The position numbers were made by a program, and so were the translations under genes. Shown here piece after piece: positions 10,214-21,901 of a stretch of 64,000 bases of DNA (positions are counted from its first letter, which is position 1; each line of letters starts with the position of its first letter). Origin of the DNA: Powellomyces hirtus (lineage: Eukaryota; Chytridiomycota; Chytridiomycetes; Spizellomycetales; Powellomycetaceae); contig JAHLKG010000010.1 of NCBI GenBank assembly GCA_025526995.1, positions 558,001-622,000 on the forward strand, written 5' to 3'. Below the pieces are notes generated by a model. It saw nothing but the letters and a program-made list of their open reading frames with translations, was not told where the DNA came from and did not search any database.

Positions 10214-10685
10214 TCCGATCCACTTGGCCGTGAGATTGGCTGGTTTAACTTGGTCGAAGTTGATTGCAAGTTGTTCGCGATTGAGATCGACGAGATCGCC
10301 TATTTCGAAGGCAATGGGGGTGCATCCTTGGTTGAAGTATTGTTCATAACGGTCTTGCTCGTCGTGGAGAGCTTGTTGGACCGTGAGATTGATTTCGGTA
10401 GCTCGTTCCTGGTACAGTCGAACAAGAGCTCGGTTTGGCGGTGTCATTTGAGCAAGTTGTTCTGGATTGGTATTCCAGCCTGGAGGGCGTGGCATTCGGT
10501 TCAACTCAATTTCGAATGGAGCAAGGCCATTGAGATGGCGTCGGGGCATCGAATTGAGGCAGAACTCGACCAATGGTAGGAATTCACGCCAGTTGGATCC
10601 GCTATAATTAAGGTATTTGCGGGTGACGAATTTGGTAACTTGGATCATTCTTTCTACTCGGCCGTCAGTTTGTTGATGTCGTGCC
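10214..10685 (-). pseudogene. G2 Ty3/gypsy integrase, middle part
   Basis: Minus-strand frame beginning at ATARHQQTDGRVERM (the integrase E motif) and running to NLTAKWIG, where the G1 LTR cuts it. Upstream, it continues across the C1 insertion into the segment at 16452-17214. Its missing C-terminus (GPFTIAAKGPHPD) is on the opposite strand at 29779. G2 differs clearly from G1 in sequence. TSD TCCGA occupies 10214-10218. Confidence 0.85.
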
Positions 10686-10690
10686 GTAGC

Positions 10691-11055
10691 TATTGGAGAT
10701 ATTGGCACTTCCAGTACTTTATCGGAATTGCAGAGGATTGGCCAAATTCGATGTGGCCTCCAGTATACTTTGTAAAGGGGGTTTACAGAGCTCTTCTGTG
10801 ATGCAGATGACGGTGTAGCGTTGTCAGATGCACGGAGATGTAATGTATGTGAATGTATTTTTGTCTTAAAGTCCTATCGGTAATGTCTCGCTTCGAGCGT
10901 TCTAATCTACTTTTTCTCCAATCACGTGATCACACGTGATCCAATTCAGCTCTTAGCATTACCGGTATGGTGGTCACGCGTTCTAGTCGGAGAATCCAAG
11001 TAAGGATCTAATGTAAGGACCAAACGTTGAGTACGCAAGTCTCAACATTCCAATA
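10691..11055 (-). repeat. C1 3' LTR
   Basis: 365 bp; in element orientation it begins TATTGGAATG and ends ATCTCCAATA. It contains two CACGTG palindromes in ATCACGTGAT-CACACGTGATC at 10921-10941. It differs from its partner at 16082-16446 by only a few substitutions by eye. Confidence 0.93.
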
Positions 11056-11088
11056 CACCCCCTGTCCGAGCAATCGATCCGCGATGAT

Positions 11089-14000
11089 GGGATTTTACTC
11101 ATTCGGGAGCTCCGTCATGGACACTTTCGTCATTGGCGTGATGGTGTTGTTGTAGTGCTTGATGCACATGCTTTCGCGATGGTATTTGAATGCCGGGGCC
11201 GGTAGAGGCTTCGTAAGTGAGTCGGCTACCATTTCAGCGGTGGGTAAGTACTCCAGGTGAATCTCCTTGTCGATGTGATCACGAATGAAGTGATGTCAAA
11301 TGTTGATGTGCTTGGTACGGGCGTGATGCACGGGATTCATTGCCAACGAGATGCATGACTGATTGTCTTCGTAGATCGTTGTAGGTCGAGCATTCTCATC
11401 GAGATATTCGGGGATTTGGAGTTCTTGCAGAAGTGAGCAAAGCCAGATTGTCTCTTGAGTGGCGAATGAAAGTGCCATGTATTCAGCTTCGGTAGATGAG
11501 AGAGCGACGGTGGGTTGGCGCTTCAAAGCCCAAGTAACAGGGCCCGCATTTCCAATGTAGAAAAGGTAGCCAGTGATTGACCGTCGATCAATGATGTTGT
11601 TTCCCCAATCGGCATCGCTGTAGCCGTGAAGGGTGACGTTATTTCCGCCAATGCAGAGGCTGTAATCTGATGTTCCCCGTAGGTAGCGAAGAACGCGCTT
11701 TGCAGCTTGCAGATGTTGAGGCAAAGGGTTGCTTGCGAAGCGAGAAAGCATACTGACTGCGACAGCGATGTCAGGACGCGTGCATATCATCAGGTACATG
11801 AGAGAACCAACGATTTCGCGATATTCTCCTTCTTGCGGGTTAGGTGAAATCTTTGTATTTTCGGCTTCGTAGGGTTCGAGCTTGGTCTGGTCCATCGGAG
11901 TGTTGACGGGCTTGCAATCTTGCATACCAAAGCGCTCGAGGATGTCATTTACATATGACTCTTGATCGAGATAGATGACGTGCCTTGAGTAATCGCGTCG
12001 AACTCTCATTCCCAGGTAGTGGTTGACTTCGCCTAGGTCTGTCATGTTGAACTCGTTGTGCAGGGATGTCTTGATTGACAAGATTTCCGATTCGGTCTTT
12101 GCGAAAATGAGGAGATCGTCGACGTCGACGGAGATGTACTGCGATGAGTCACTTTCAGGTAGAGTTCTGATGTAGACGGCATTGTCATTTGCCAGGCGCT
12201 TGAATCCCAAAGAAGTCAGTTCTTTGTGAAGCAGGGAGTATCATTCGCGCGGGGCTTGTTTCAGACCGTAAAGGGCCTTTCGGAGTCGAAGGATGGTCCC
12301 AGGCGGAAAGCCAGAGCCTTCAGGAGCATAGATTAGGATGGTCTCGGTAACAATCCCATTCAGGAATGCGGTTACTACATCCATTTGATGGCATTTCAAG
12401 CCTAGACTGGCGGCGAGAGCGAGGAGGACGCGTTGGGTAGCTATCTTGGCAACCGGAGCGTAGGTTTCGTTGTAGTCGATGCCGTAGCGTTGTTCGACGC
12501 CTTTCACTACAAGCCGGGCCTTGTATTGTTGGGGTTGACCATTCAGGTCTCGCTTAATCTTGAATACCCATTTAGTGCGGATGGGCCGTTGATTGTGCGG
12601 TAAGGATTTGGGGTTAATGACTTCCCATGTTTCATTGGTATGAAGGGACTTCAATTCAGCATTTATGGCCTCGGTCCACTTCGGTGCGTCGTCTGATGAG
12701 AGCGCTTGTTTGTAGGTTTGGGGTTCTTCGGTACTTGCAGCCGAAAGAGCGATTGCCGTCTTCTCGTTGATGTAGTCAGCGAAGACTGTCAAATGATTGA
12801 CATTTTCGAGCGGTTCCCATGTATTATCTTTGTCTTCAAATCCTAGCCATTTGCAGAGGAATTCAGGGCCTTCCGGGCCATCACGTGAGTCGAGAATCTC
12901 TTCGACTTCGTAGAGTTCTTCGGGCGGGATATAGTCTTTCGCGAGTTCGAGTGCTGAGTTTTCGTCGAACGTTACATCGCGAGAAATGACTATTTCTTGA
13001 CGGTTGTCATCCCAACAGCGGTAAGCGCCGTCAAATTCGTAACCAATGAGTTTGAGACGTGTGGTGCGCGGTGCCAACTTTGAGACTTGTTTTCTCTTGA
13101 CGAGATGCACGAAGGCATCGGCCCCAATCACACGAAGGTGAGAGAGTGAGGGCTCTTCGCCGTTGAGCCGTTCGTACGGCGAAATGTTGTTATTGGACTT
13201 GTGGGGTAGGCGATTCCGTAAGTAGACTGATGTAGCCGCTAACTCGGTCCAGAGTTGTTTCGGGATGCCGTATGAGTGTTCCAATGAACGAATGGTGTTG
13301 AACAGGGTGAGGTTGAACCTTTCAGCTACACTGTGAGACTGTGGGGAATCTGCAGCGGTGAGTTCGTGCAGAATGCCCTTTTTCGAAATGAATTCTTTCA
13401 GATCGTGATTGACAAACTCCCCCCCTCGATCGGAGTGAAGTCGTCTGACCCTTTTGTTGGTCTGTTTTTCGATGAAATTGATGAATTCAATCAATTTTGC
13501 AGTAGATTCGCTCTTCGTCTTCAAGAAGAAGATCCATGTGAAGCGTGAATAGTCATCGATCACAAAGAGGGCATATTTCTCATCGCCAACCGCGGGTATG
13601 TGCGGACCGTTTAGGTCGAAATGTAGGCGATCGAGTGGCGTCTTGGACCGTGTCATTGTACCGTTGAATGGTGAGCGCTTGTGCTTACCAAACTCGCAAC
13701 CTTTGCAGACTTCGTTGGTCATTGGGAGCTTGAGTTGCTTCATGATGTGAGTGCCAGGATGGCCCAATCGGTGATGCCAGAGGGTTCCTTTGTTGACAGG
13801 AGAAAAGGGACCAGAACAAGCCCCAGAAGAAGCCGCCGAAGCAGCGGCGGCGGCGGCATTGGCGGATGGTGCCCCCTCGGGGGCACCATCCTCGGCATCA
13901 TCCGATGCCTTTGGGGCGGCCGGCCCCCCACCACAGCACCCACAACTCCCACTCTCCAGTGGGGGGCTGGCCAGCCCCAAATTGGGGCGGCCAGCCCCCT

Positions 14001-15966
14001 CACTGGAGAGTATGGGGCCGGCTGGCCCCCCATTCGGGGCAGCCGGCCCCTCCGACGTGGCTTGGAGTGGGGTAGAATGCGTGACCGCCATACCGGTAGC
14101 GTCTGTCGACAGGTTGAGTGCTTGAATCGATGTATCGGACGCGTGTGTCGGTACATTGGACGCGTTTGTCCATTTTGACAATTCGGTAGATGTATTTTTC
14201 GACGCGTGTGTTGGTACATTGGACGCGTGTGTCCTTGAGCGAGTTTGAGTAGCAAAAGCCATCGGAGTTGGCGAGATGTGATACATTCCTCGAACGAGAG
14301 GTATGGTGATGTCGTTCGTAGTGCCATTGCAGTCTTGAATGATAGCGCTCTCATCTTCAAAGGTGACTCTCTTTCCATCTTTGGCAAGTGCGGAGACCGA
14401 GATGAGAGTCTTGGCGAGCTTCGGAACATAGAGAACATCTGTGAGGGGTACATCTCCATCGGGAAGCTTCAAGATAGCGTTCCCTTTCGCTTCGGCATCG
14501 AGAAAGGCGTTGTTTCCAAATCTGACGCACGTTGAGTGCTCTTCGTAGGATTCGAGAATGGAAATGTCATTCGTCATGTGCTGTGAGCAGCCCCAATCCA
14601 GGTATGCCAATGTAGTGGTGTTATGTGCTTCTGCAATGTTGGCATTAGCAGTGGGTTTTAAGGTTTCGACTGCCTTGGCTTTGAGGGGACAATTGAATGG
14701 GGTATGTTCATTCGAATTGCATAACCAACAGGGGAAGTTCTGTCTCTTCTTCGAGTCTGTGGTCTTCTTCGCGTCGGTCTTCTTGTGACTTGAGCCGTCT
14801 TTCTTCAAAGGTTGGGCTTCGAGCGGGATGTTTTCGCTCTTCTTGGCAAAACGATTATTGTTTTGGTTACTCTTGTTACTTCCGTTATCCAGACACTTGG
14901 CAGCTGCCATGAGGCCATGGAGATCCTTTAAACTTTGAGCTCTGACGAGCTCTGCATGATGTTCATTCATTCCGCGAAGATAGAACCACTTGTAGATTTC
15001 GAACGGCACCTTCAAGGGGATCTGACTTGTGATCTTCGTGAATGAGGTATTGTACTGCGAGATGGAATGACTTCCTTGTCGGAGTCTTTCAAGTTGAGTG
15101 AGCAGAGTTTCTTCGTGATTGGTTGGTTGGTAATGCGAGAGGAAAGGAGGCTTGAAGGATTCCCAGTCTGTGATGGGCTCCACCATCCCTTGTTCGGCAT
15201 CTTTCTGGTGATTACAATACCATTGTTTTGCTTCGCCAGAGCGCTTCGTGAAGATGAATGAGAGCTGTTCTTCTTCAGATACGGGTTTTAGGCGAAAGAC
15301 TAGAGTGAGTTGATCAATGAAGTCGGCGAGTTTTGAGAGATTTCCCGTCCCGTTGAATGTAGTTACTGCATCGATCGCAGATTTGAAGTATGCGAATGAT
15401 GTACGTTGTGCGTCACGGTCATCGCTCTTTCTGCTGCTCGTAGTTGTTGTGCTCTCCGTTGGGGAAGATGGACGAAAGTGAGGGGCAACTGGGGCTTCAA
15501 CTTTGCCGTGAGTAATGTGTTGATGTAGAAAAGGGTACTCAAGGCCCGCTTTTGGGCTTCTCATCGGTGAAACGGCCATAGGATGACCACCGATATGAGG
15601 CTTTTCGTACTTCTCGGGTTGTTGATGGGAAGTTGATGTAGCGAGAGGGTTTGAACTAGTCAATAAAGTCCTCTCCAACCTGTCCATCCGATGGTCGAGC
15701 TTTTTGTCGATTTCCATCTTGAACCTCTGCAGAATTTCCATGACAATGTCAGTCGGTACTTCGGACGGTACTATCGCCAAGTCTGCATGAATTTCTCCAT
15801 GATTCATCTCATCCACATCGGCATCTGTGTCGTGGGAATCATGGTAGATCGAGGCGTAGATATTAACGTCTTCTTCAGCATCAGGACCCCGTTGAGCTTC
15901 TCGTGTGGCTTGACGGGCTTGTTGGCGGGTCTGCACTCTTTGAATGGGAGATCTTGCAGTAGGCAT
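11089..15966 (-). pseudogene. C1 gag-pol polyprotein with an internal chromodomain, two nonsense codons
   Basis: One frame of 1626 codons from ATG at 15966 (MPTARSPIQR) to TGA at 11089. Gag has a CCHC knuckle (CWLCNSNEHTPFNC, ~residue 410). The protease site reads DWGCSQHM, where DSG is expected. After a low-complexity Ala/Gly/Pro segment come the GAG-pre-integrase motif (LWHHRLGH), integrase D-D-E (FDLNGP, HSDRGGE, VAERFN), then a chromodomain (VEEILDSRDG, FLCKWLGF, NTWEPLENVN; ~residues 1019-1060), RT and RNase H. The RT active site reads VDVDD instead of YVDD. TGA at 12241-12243 replaces Trp in QAPREW, and TGA at 11293-11295 probably replaces Arg before HHFIRDH. Both fit G:C to A:T changes. 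Confidence 0.88.
13864..14050. repeat. Cluster of GC-rich palindromes inside the C1 coding frame
   Basis: Four hairpins lie close together. 13864-13891: a perfect 13-bp stem (GGATGGTGCCCCC) with a 2-nt loop. 13894-13909: a 6-bp stem, GGCATC. 13951-14011: arms ACTCTCCAGTG plus GGGGGCTGGCC with one mismatch, enclosing GCCCCAAATTGGGGC. 14014-14050: a perfect 11-bp stem, GGGGCCGGCTG. The cluster is read through in frame as Gly/Ala/Pro-rich sequence between protease and integrase. Confidence 0.9.
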
Positions 15967-16081
15967 CTTGACGGTGTGCTCGGTACTTTCTTGGCACTTG
16001 AATTTCAACGGAAGACTTGTAGTTTACAGGTTTTACAAAGGAAGAATGATTCGAATTCGACCGGTCTCAGGGCTCATAACC

Positions 16082-16446
16082 TATTGGAGATATCGGCACT
16101 TCCAGTACTTTATCGGAATTGCAGAGGATTGGCCGAATTCGATGTGGCCTCCAGTATACTTCGTAAAGGGGGTTTACAGAGCTCTTCTGTGATGCAGATG
16201 ACGGTGTAGCGTTGTCAGATGCACAGAGATGTAATGTATGTGAATGTATTTTTGTCCCAAAGTCTTATCGGTAATGTCTCGCTTTGAGCGTTCTAATCTA
16301 CTTTTTCTCCAATCACGTGATCACACGTGATCCAATTCAGCTCTTAGCGTTACCGGTATGGTGGTCACGCGTTCTAGTCGGAGAATCCAAGTAAGGGTCT
16401 AATGTAAGGACCAAACGTTGAGTACGCAAGTCTCAACATTCCAATA
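16082..16446 (-). repeat. C1 5' LTR
   Basis: 365 bp, partner of 10691-11055, followed in element orientation by the PBS at 16081-16068. It has the same paired CACGTG motif. Right-flank TSD GTAGC is at 16447-16451. Confidence 0.93.
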
Positions 16447-16451
16447 GTAGC

Positions 16452-17214
16452 GAATTCGTGTTTGACGCCGGTTAACTTGGCAAAGGCGGAGAAAAGGTCT
16501 GCTAATAACCTGGGTTCTCGGTCCGATATTATGAGGAGAGGTATGCCGGTATGTTTCCAAACTTGGCTTAGGATGAGCGTCATTAACTCGTTTGTAGAGA
16601 GAGTGCTTTCCGCAGGGACAAGGTGTGTTCGGCTGGATAAGTAGTCGACAATGCAGATGATAAAGGGACGCTCGAGACTTCCTCGAGGTCTTGGTAACTC
16701 GAATAGGTCGAATCCATGAGTATGGTTAACTGTGGATGGTATTGGGAGTGGTCTTAGGAGGCCATTGCGTGGTGGGCGCAAAAACGAGCGGCATTTGGCA
16801 GAGGTTCGGACGAAAGAGCGAGCGAATGTCTTGCTGCATCTTGGGCCAGAAGTATCGATGCAACATTTTAGCATAAGTGACTAATGGCCCTTGATATCCG
16901 CCGTTAGGAAGCTCATCGTGGAACTCTCGGAGAACGTGTGGTCGGATTGTATACGGGACGTAAAGCCGTTCGCCTTCGTATGTGATGATTCCATCGGGTC
17001 GTATGGCGAATCTGCGATAACAACCGGGGCGCTCATGCTCTGGTTTTTCGAGCATTTCAATGATGTGGAGCGCATATTCATCTTGAAGCAATTCATGTTT
17101 CCATTGTTCGAATCCAAATGTAGTCGGAAATGGGTGCTTGTTGGTATTCATATACGCTGTAACCTGTTGAGATTGGACTTTTGAGATAAACCTGTCAAAT
17201 CGACAGCGCTCCAA
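16452..17214 (-). pseudogene. G2 Ty3/gypsy pol: H2C2 domain and first half of the integrase core
   Basis: From 17214 leftwards the frame carries a linker, then an H2C2-like region (FHDELPNGGY, with HRYFWPKM), then after a frameshift near 16760 the integrase core: GFDLFELPRP (first D), CIVDYLSSRTHL, and ISDREPRLLADLF (second D), ending GVKHEFAT where C1 inserted. The sequence resumes at 10685. The right border with C4 lies just beyond 17214. RT and gag of this G2 copy are not in the window. Confidence 0.82.
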
Positions 17215-17220
17215 GACTCC

Positions 17221-17436
17221 ACGTGACCCCCGCTGCGCAATGGTGCTTCATCTGACCGCGAATGCTTAGATAGCTTGCACAGCCACCTTTCTTCTTCGTA
17301 GTGTAGCTCTCCTTCACCCATCGTTTACACAAAAACAACAACACAATCATTCCATTGTCATCGAGAGTGTCGAGCTAGCTTTTCTCTGTTGCACTACCCC
17401 TTAACCGGACCTACGCACAACAGGTTATGAGCCCTG
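17221..17436 (+). repeat. C4 5' LTR (3' portion) and primer-binding site
   Basis: The LTR ends CACAACA at 17422 and is followed by GGTTATGAGCCCTG (17423-17436), the same half-tRNA-Met PBS used by C1, C2 and C3. The left edge of the LTR cannot be fixed, because the 3' LTR is missing and the flank is degenerate G2. CACGTGAC occurs at 17220-17227, near the presumed edge. Confidence 0.6.
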
Positions 17437-17503
17437 TCAGCCCGCTCAATGCTTAAAACGACAAACATCCTGCATCCTTCTTCACGTTGTTCAATACTCA
17501 ATC

Positions 17504-19177
17504 ATGCCATTGTCCCGTAGCCCCATTCGGACCAGGTCCGGAACAAACACTGCCCCTGCGCCGACGCAGGATTCTGCAGATGAGGGTCCTCACAGTGAGG
17601 ACGACAAGAGTCGAGCCGCTCGACCTGACGACGAGATCGTCACCAAGGAGTATTTGGAGAAGGCGCTGTTGGAATCCCAACGCATTATCGCCGAAATGCA
17701 GGAACGCATGCTGCTGGAATTGCAGCGACTCGCCGCCGAGTCACAAAGGGAGTCTCAGCACCTTGCGGCTGAATCCCAACGAGAGATGATGGAAAAGATG
17801 ATTTCTACCTTCGCACAAATGCAAATGCAGACGGCCGCCGCTGCAAACCCTCACGTCTTCCCGGAGGACCGCCCACACTCTTGCTCATCAGAGAATTCTT
17901 CTCCCACGTCATCCTCAATGAATTCCGTTGCAAAGGAGCTCCTTAAACAAGTTCCCAACTTCGATGGCAATATGAGTAGCCCGCAATTACTTCTCGAATT
18001 CATTGCAAAACTGGACGACTTTTTCGAGGTTGCATACCTTCCGCCACTTCTCGAAGCAAAAATGGCGGTAAGCAAACTCACATCTACCGCTCACATCTGG
18101 TGGAGGACCCAGGAAAGCCAGGGGACCGCCCCTCGAACATGGAATCATCTCAAAACAACGCTATGCCTGAGATTCACACCACCAGCGTTCAGCTCGATGA
18201 TCCGCGATAAACTGGATGATCTTTCGCAGACCACGTCGGTTATTGCATACAACAATGCGTTCAACAAACTCGTCATGCAGATTCCCGACATGAACAAAGG
18301 AGAAATCGAGCATCGCTATCTCAAGGGACTCAAGCGTCCTATCTACTCAGCCATCATCTCAAAGGATCTCTTGGATCTGGACGCCATGCAGGAAGCCGCA
18401 ATCCGACAGGAACAGCTTACCTCAGAACGGGGCGCTTGTGTGCCCAAAACCGAGTCTCACGTTGAAGCCCATGTGATGCATGGCAATTCGGACGCCACCA
18501 CCAATGAACACGCGCCCCGAAAATCGTGGAAAAAACAACGCCGCCGCTCAGTTCCAGGATCTCCCTGCCTCCTCTGCGAACAAACCGGTCATTGGATGAA
18601 GGACTGCCCGAAAATGAAGGACGCGCGCGAGCTCCTTAAACAACATCAGCAAGAACCTGCTGCCGAAGCAAACCTCGTTTTGGCAACTAACCACAGGTCC
18701 TCGCACTCAATCGCCCTCGATTCTTGCGCAACGCACCACATTATCAAGGACGCTATTCTCCTTACTGACCTGCGACCCATCCCGGCAGTCCAAATCAGCG
18801 TCGCAAACGGCGAAAACCTTACCGCTCGCGAAGCAGGCACACTCACCATCAGCAATAACGACACGGACGAAGCCATTGTCTGCGTCGACGTGCTCTACGT
18901 ACCTGAAGCGAGCCGCAACTTGGTTTCCACATCGCCACTGAACCGGGACGGTTACAAAATCACGTTCTCAACTAACGGTTCCTCCATTTTAAAGAACGGC
19001 TGCGTTATCCTACCGCTCCGCCACAACGGAAACCTGCCATTTATCGATGGTTATGTTGAAACCACCGCCGCTGCTTTTGCGACCGAAGCTGCAAAACAAA
19101 GGACCGCAATGTCTATAAACTATGGCATCAACGCTTTGGGCACATTGGACAATGAGCGCTTCAAGCTGCGAATCTGA
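17504..19177 (+). pseudogene. C4 Ty1/copia gag and protease
   Basis: ATG at 17504 (MPLSRSPIRTR) fits the position just after the PBS leader. Gag has a heptad-like region (residues ~45-100) and a CCHC knuckle CLLCEQTGHWMKDC (~residue 354). The protease motif is LDSCATHHI, with Cys in place of the usual Gly in DSG. Near 19105-19115 a frameshift moves the GAG-pre-integrase block (LWHQRFGHIG) into another frame, so the last ~25 codons to 19177 are out of phase. Confidence 0.85.
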
Positions 19178-21544
19178 TCTACTCTCTCGATCTGCCAAAC
19201 AACGTCGAACCGGAACACGCGCTGTGCTCCGGCTGCTCCCTCGGTAAATCCACTCGGCTGCCCTTCAATGGGCAAAACTCTCAACCTGCAACCAAACCAC
19301 TTGATCGCATACACTCGGACATTCTTGACATGGGCGCCAATCTTCTCTCCCTCTCTGGTGCCCGCTACATCCTCACGTTCATTGACGAATACACACGGTA
19401 TTCCGTCATCTACCTCCTCAAGACCAAAGATCAAACCAACGATTATTGGCAAAACTATCGCGCGTACGCTGAACGCCATCTCGACTCCAAGATCAAGGAG
19501 CTGCGCTGCGATAACGGCGGTGAATACTATCCCCTACAGGCTGAGCTGCTCGCCGATGGGATCACGTTAAACCCTACTCACCCGTACTCCTCTCAGCAAA
19601 ATGGCATTGCTGAACGGTTCAACCGTACGCTCATGGACCAGGTCCGAGCGATTCTTCATGACAGCCGCGCTCCTTTCAAACTTTGGGGAGAACTCGCTAT
19701 GGCCGTCAACTACCTGCGTCAACGGACGCCATCAACGTCTCTCAACGGAGAGACCCCATACCAACGTTGGTTTGGGACCCCTGCCAATGTATCGAACCTC
19801 CGCACCATCTGGAGCGTGGCCTATATGCATCAACCTGTGCGCCGTCGCACACACCGCAAGCTCGGAGCTCGCGCTGTCGGACCGTTCCGACTAGTGGGAT
19901 ATCACCCCACTAAACAAGGCAACTATCGCCTTTACAATGCATCGACGGATTCGATCATCGACGCACGAGACGTCACAATTAACGAGGCTGATTACGTCAG
20001 CCCTGTCGCTCAGAGCGACACCACTCCTGAATATGTGGTTGAGCGCATCTTACTCTCTCGCAACGGCGAAGGGGGAGAGGAATTCCTGGTCAAGTGGCTT
20101 GGCTACAATGAACCAACATGGGAACCCCTCGACAACGTCAAGGATTCAGAGGCCCTGACGCGATTCACCGGAATCGAAGATGACGGCACACCCGTAATCG
20201 CCGAACTGCATGCCGCATGCAGCACTGACATTGACGAGCCCGCCACTTACCAGGCGGCAATCACCTCGCCGTACGCGAAAGAGTGGAAACAAGCGATCGA
20301 CGCTGAACTCTCGTCTCACCTCACTAACAAGACGTGGGACACAGACACCACGCAAACACCGTCTGGCACTCACCTTGTTGATTCCAAATGGGTCTTCAAA
20401 GTCAAACGCAACGCCGATGGTTCCATCAAGAAGTTCAAAGCCCGCCTCGTCGCCCGAGGCTTCACACAGCGTGAAGGCATTGACTTCAACGAAACATATG
20501 CGCCCCTCGTCAAGTTTAACACCTTGTGGGCGCTACTCGTGCTTGCTGCTAAGCTCGACCTTCACGTCCATCAGATGGATGTCATCACCGCATTTCTCAA
20601 CGGAGATCTCGACGTAGAAATCTGGATGCGGCTCCCAGCCGGCGTCGCTGACGACGTCGTCAAACTACGCCGTTCCCTTTACGGCCTTAAACAATCGCCG
20701 CGCCTATGGAACAAGGTTCTCGACTCCTTTCTTCAACAGCTCGGGTTCTCAGTATCAGAACTCGACACCGTGCTCTACATTAAGGGGACTGACAACACAA
20801 GGATCCTGATTGTTGCCGTCTACATGGATGATCTCACGATTCTCGCATCAAACCTCAATGACCTGCTCGCTCTCAAATCCGTGCTTACCGAACGCTTCAA
20901 GATGGAGGACATGGGGGAGATCTCTTTCCTTCTCGGTCTTCAGATTACGCGCGACCGGTCAAAGCGATGCATTACCATCGGCCAACAGAAGTACATCAAA
21001 GACATGATCGACAAGTTTAACCTTAACGGCATGCGGCCGCATCACATCCCGATGGACCCGACCTTACATCTAAACGCGCACGATGGAGCCGACGCCCTCG
21101 ACGCATCAGGAATCAAGGAATATCAGTCGATCATTGGAACACTAATGTATCTGATGTTAGGGACTCGCCCTGACCTGGCCTACTCAGTTTCCCGTTTATC
21201 TCAGTTTCCGGCAGCACTGACGGCCGCACACATGACGGCCGCAAAGAAAGTTTGCGCGTACGCAAACACAACCAGTGATCTCTCTCTTGTCTTCCAAGAT
21301 GGGGGAGATATTGTCGGATATTCGGATGCCGACTATGCACGCTGTACGGACACGCGTCGCTCAACCTCCGGCTATGTATTCATGCTCAACGGAGCTGCTA
21401 TTTCATAGAAATCTCAACGTCAAAAATCAACGGCGCTATCCACAGCAGAAGCAGAATACATTGCACTCGCGGAATGTGCAAAGGAAGCACTCTGGATCCA
21501 GGGTCTCCTATCCGAACTGTCAGCAACGGAGCAGACAGCAGTTC
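19156..21544 (+). pseudogene. C4 integrase, chromodomain, RT and truncated RNase H
   Basis: Follows an in-frame TGA at 19153-19155. The order is CSGCSLGKS zinc residues, integrase D (HSDILDMG), D (RCDNGGEY), E (GIAERFNR), then a chromodomain (EYVVERILLSRN, FLVKWLGY, PTWEPLDNVK; 20023-20150), RT (VFKVKRN, YMDD at 20822-20833) and RNase H. TAG at 21406-21408 replaces Trp before KSQRQKST. The frame resumes to about 21541, where the C3a LTR replaces the rest of RNase H and the 3' LTR. Confidence 0.87.
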
Positions 21545-21784
21545 TGTTGGTCTGAGAGTATCTGAGTAGATAGTTGAGGAAGCTTTAGGGTAGTTGGCTG
21601 AGCAGAACAACGAAGTATCTTAATCCCGCTCTACTGGAGAAAAAGAGAAAAGTCCCCACCGATATATTAAGTATGGAAGGAAAACTACTTATATTGGAGT
21701 TGATCACGTGGGTTCACGTGATCGCGTAATACGCCCTGCGATGGCGCAGTTGTGACTCGATGACAGAGTCTGTACGTGCTAACA
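21545..21784 (-). repeat. C3a 3' LTR
   Basis: 240 bp; in element orientation TGTTAGCACG...CAGACCAACA. It carries the perfect inverted repeat GATCACGTG-ggtt-CACGTGATC at 21702-21723 and a TATATTAAG-like AT-rich stretch. Confidence 0.93.
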
Positions 21785-21901
21785 CCCCCACTCAGACCTG
21801 TCAGTCTGTCTGTGAGAGAGTTACTCTATCTACTTTTACTACACAGCCCCGCGCACACACCCCACATACCCCCATTTATTACATTTTGAAGAATACGAGG
21901 A

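Larger units (their letters stand above)
10691..16446 (-). mobile_element. C1: complete Ty1/copia element, minus orientation
   Basis: 5756 bp with two 365-bp LTRs and the 5-bp target-site duplication GTAGC at 10686-10690 and 16447-16451. It sits inside G2 integrase between EFAT and ARHQQ. The primer-binding site at 16081-16068 reads GGTTATGAGCCCTG, which matches the 3' end of a 5' half of initiator tRNA-Met cut in the anticodon loop. A polypurine tract (ACAGGGGG) precedes the 3' LTR. The internal frame has two nonsense codons. Confidence 0.95.

Noticed and set aside
13740..14459. 239-codon frame overlapping C1 gag-pol in another phase
   Set aside because: It overlaps the intact main frame and consists of palindrome and repeat translation; no independent start or domain.
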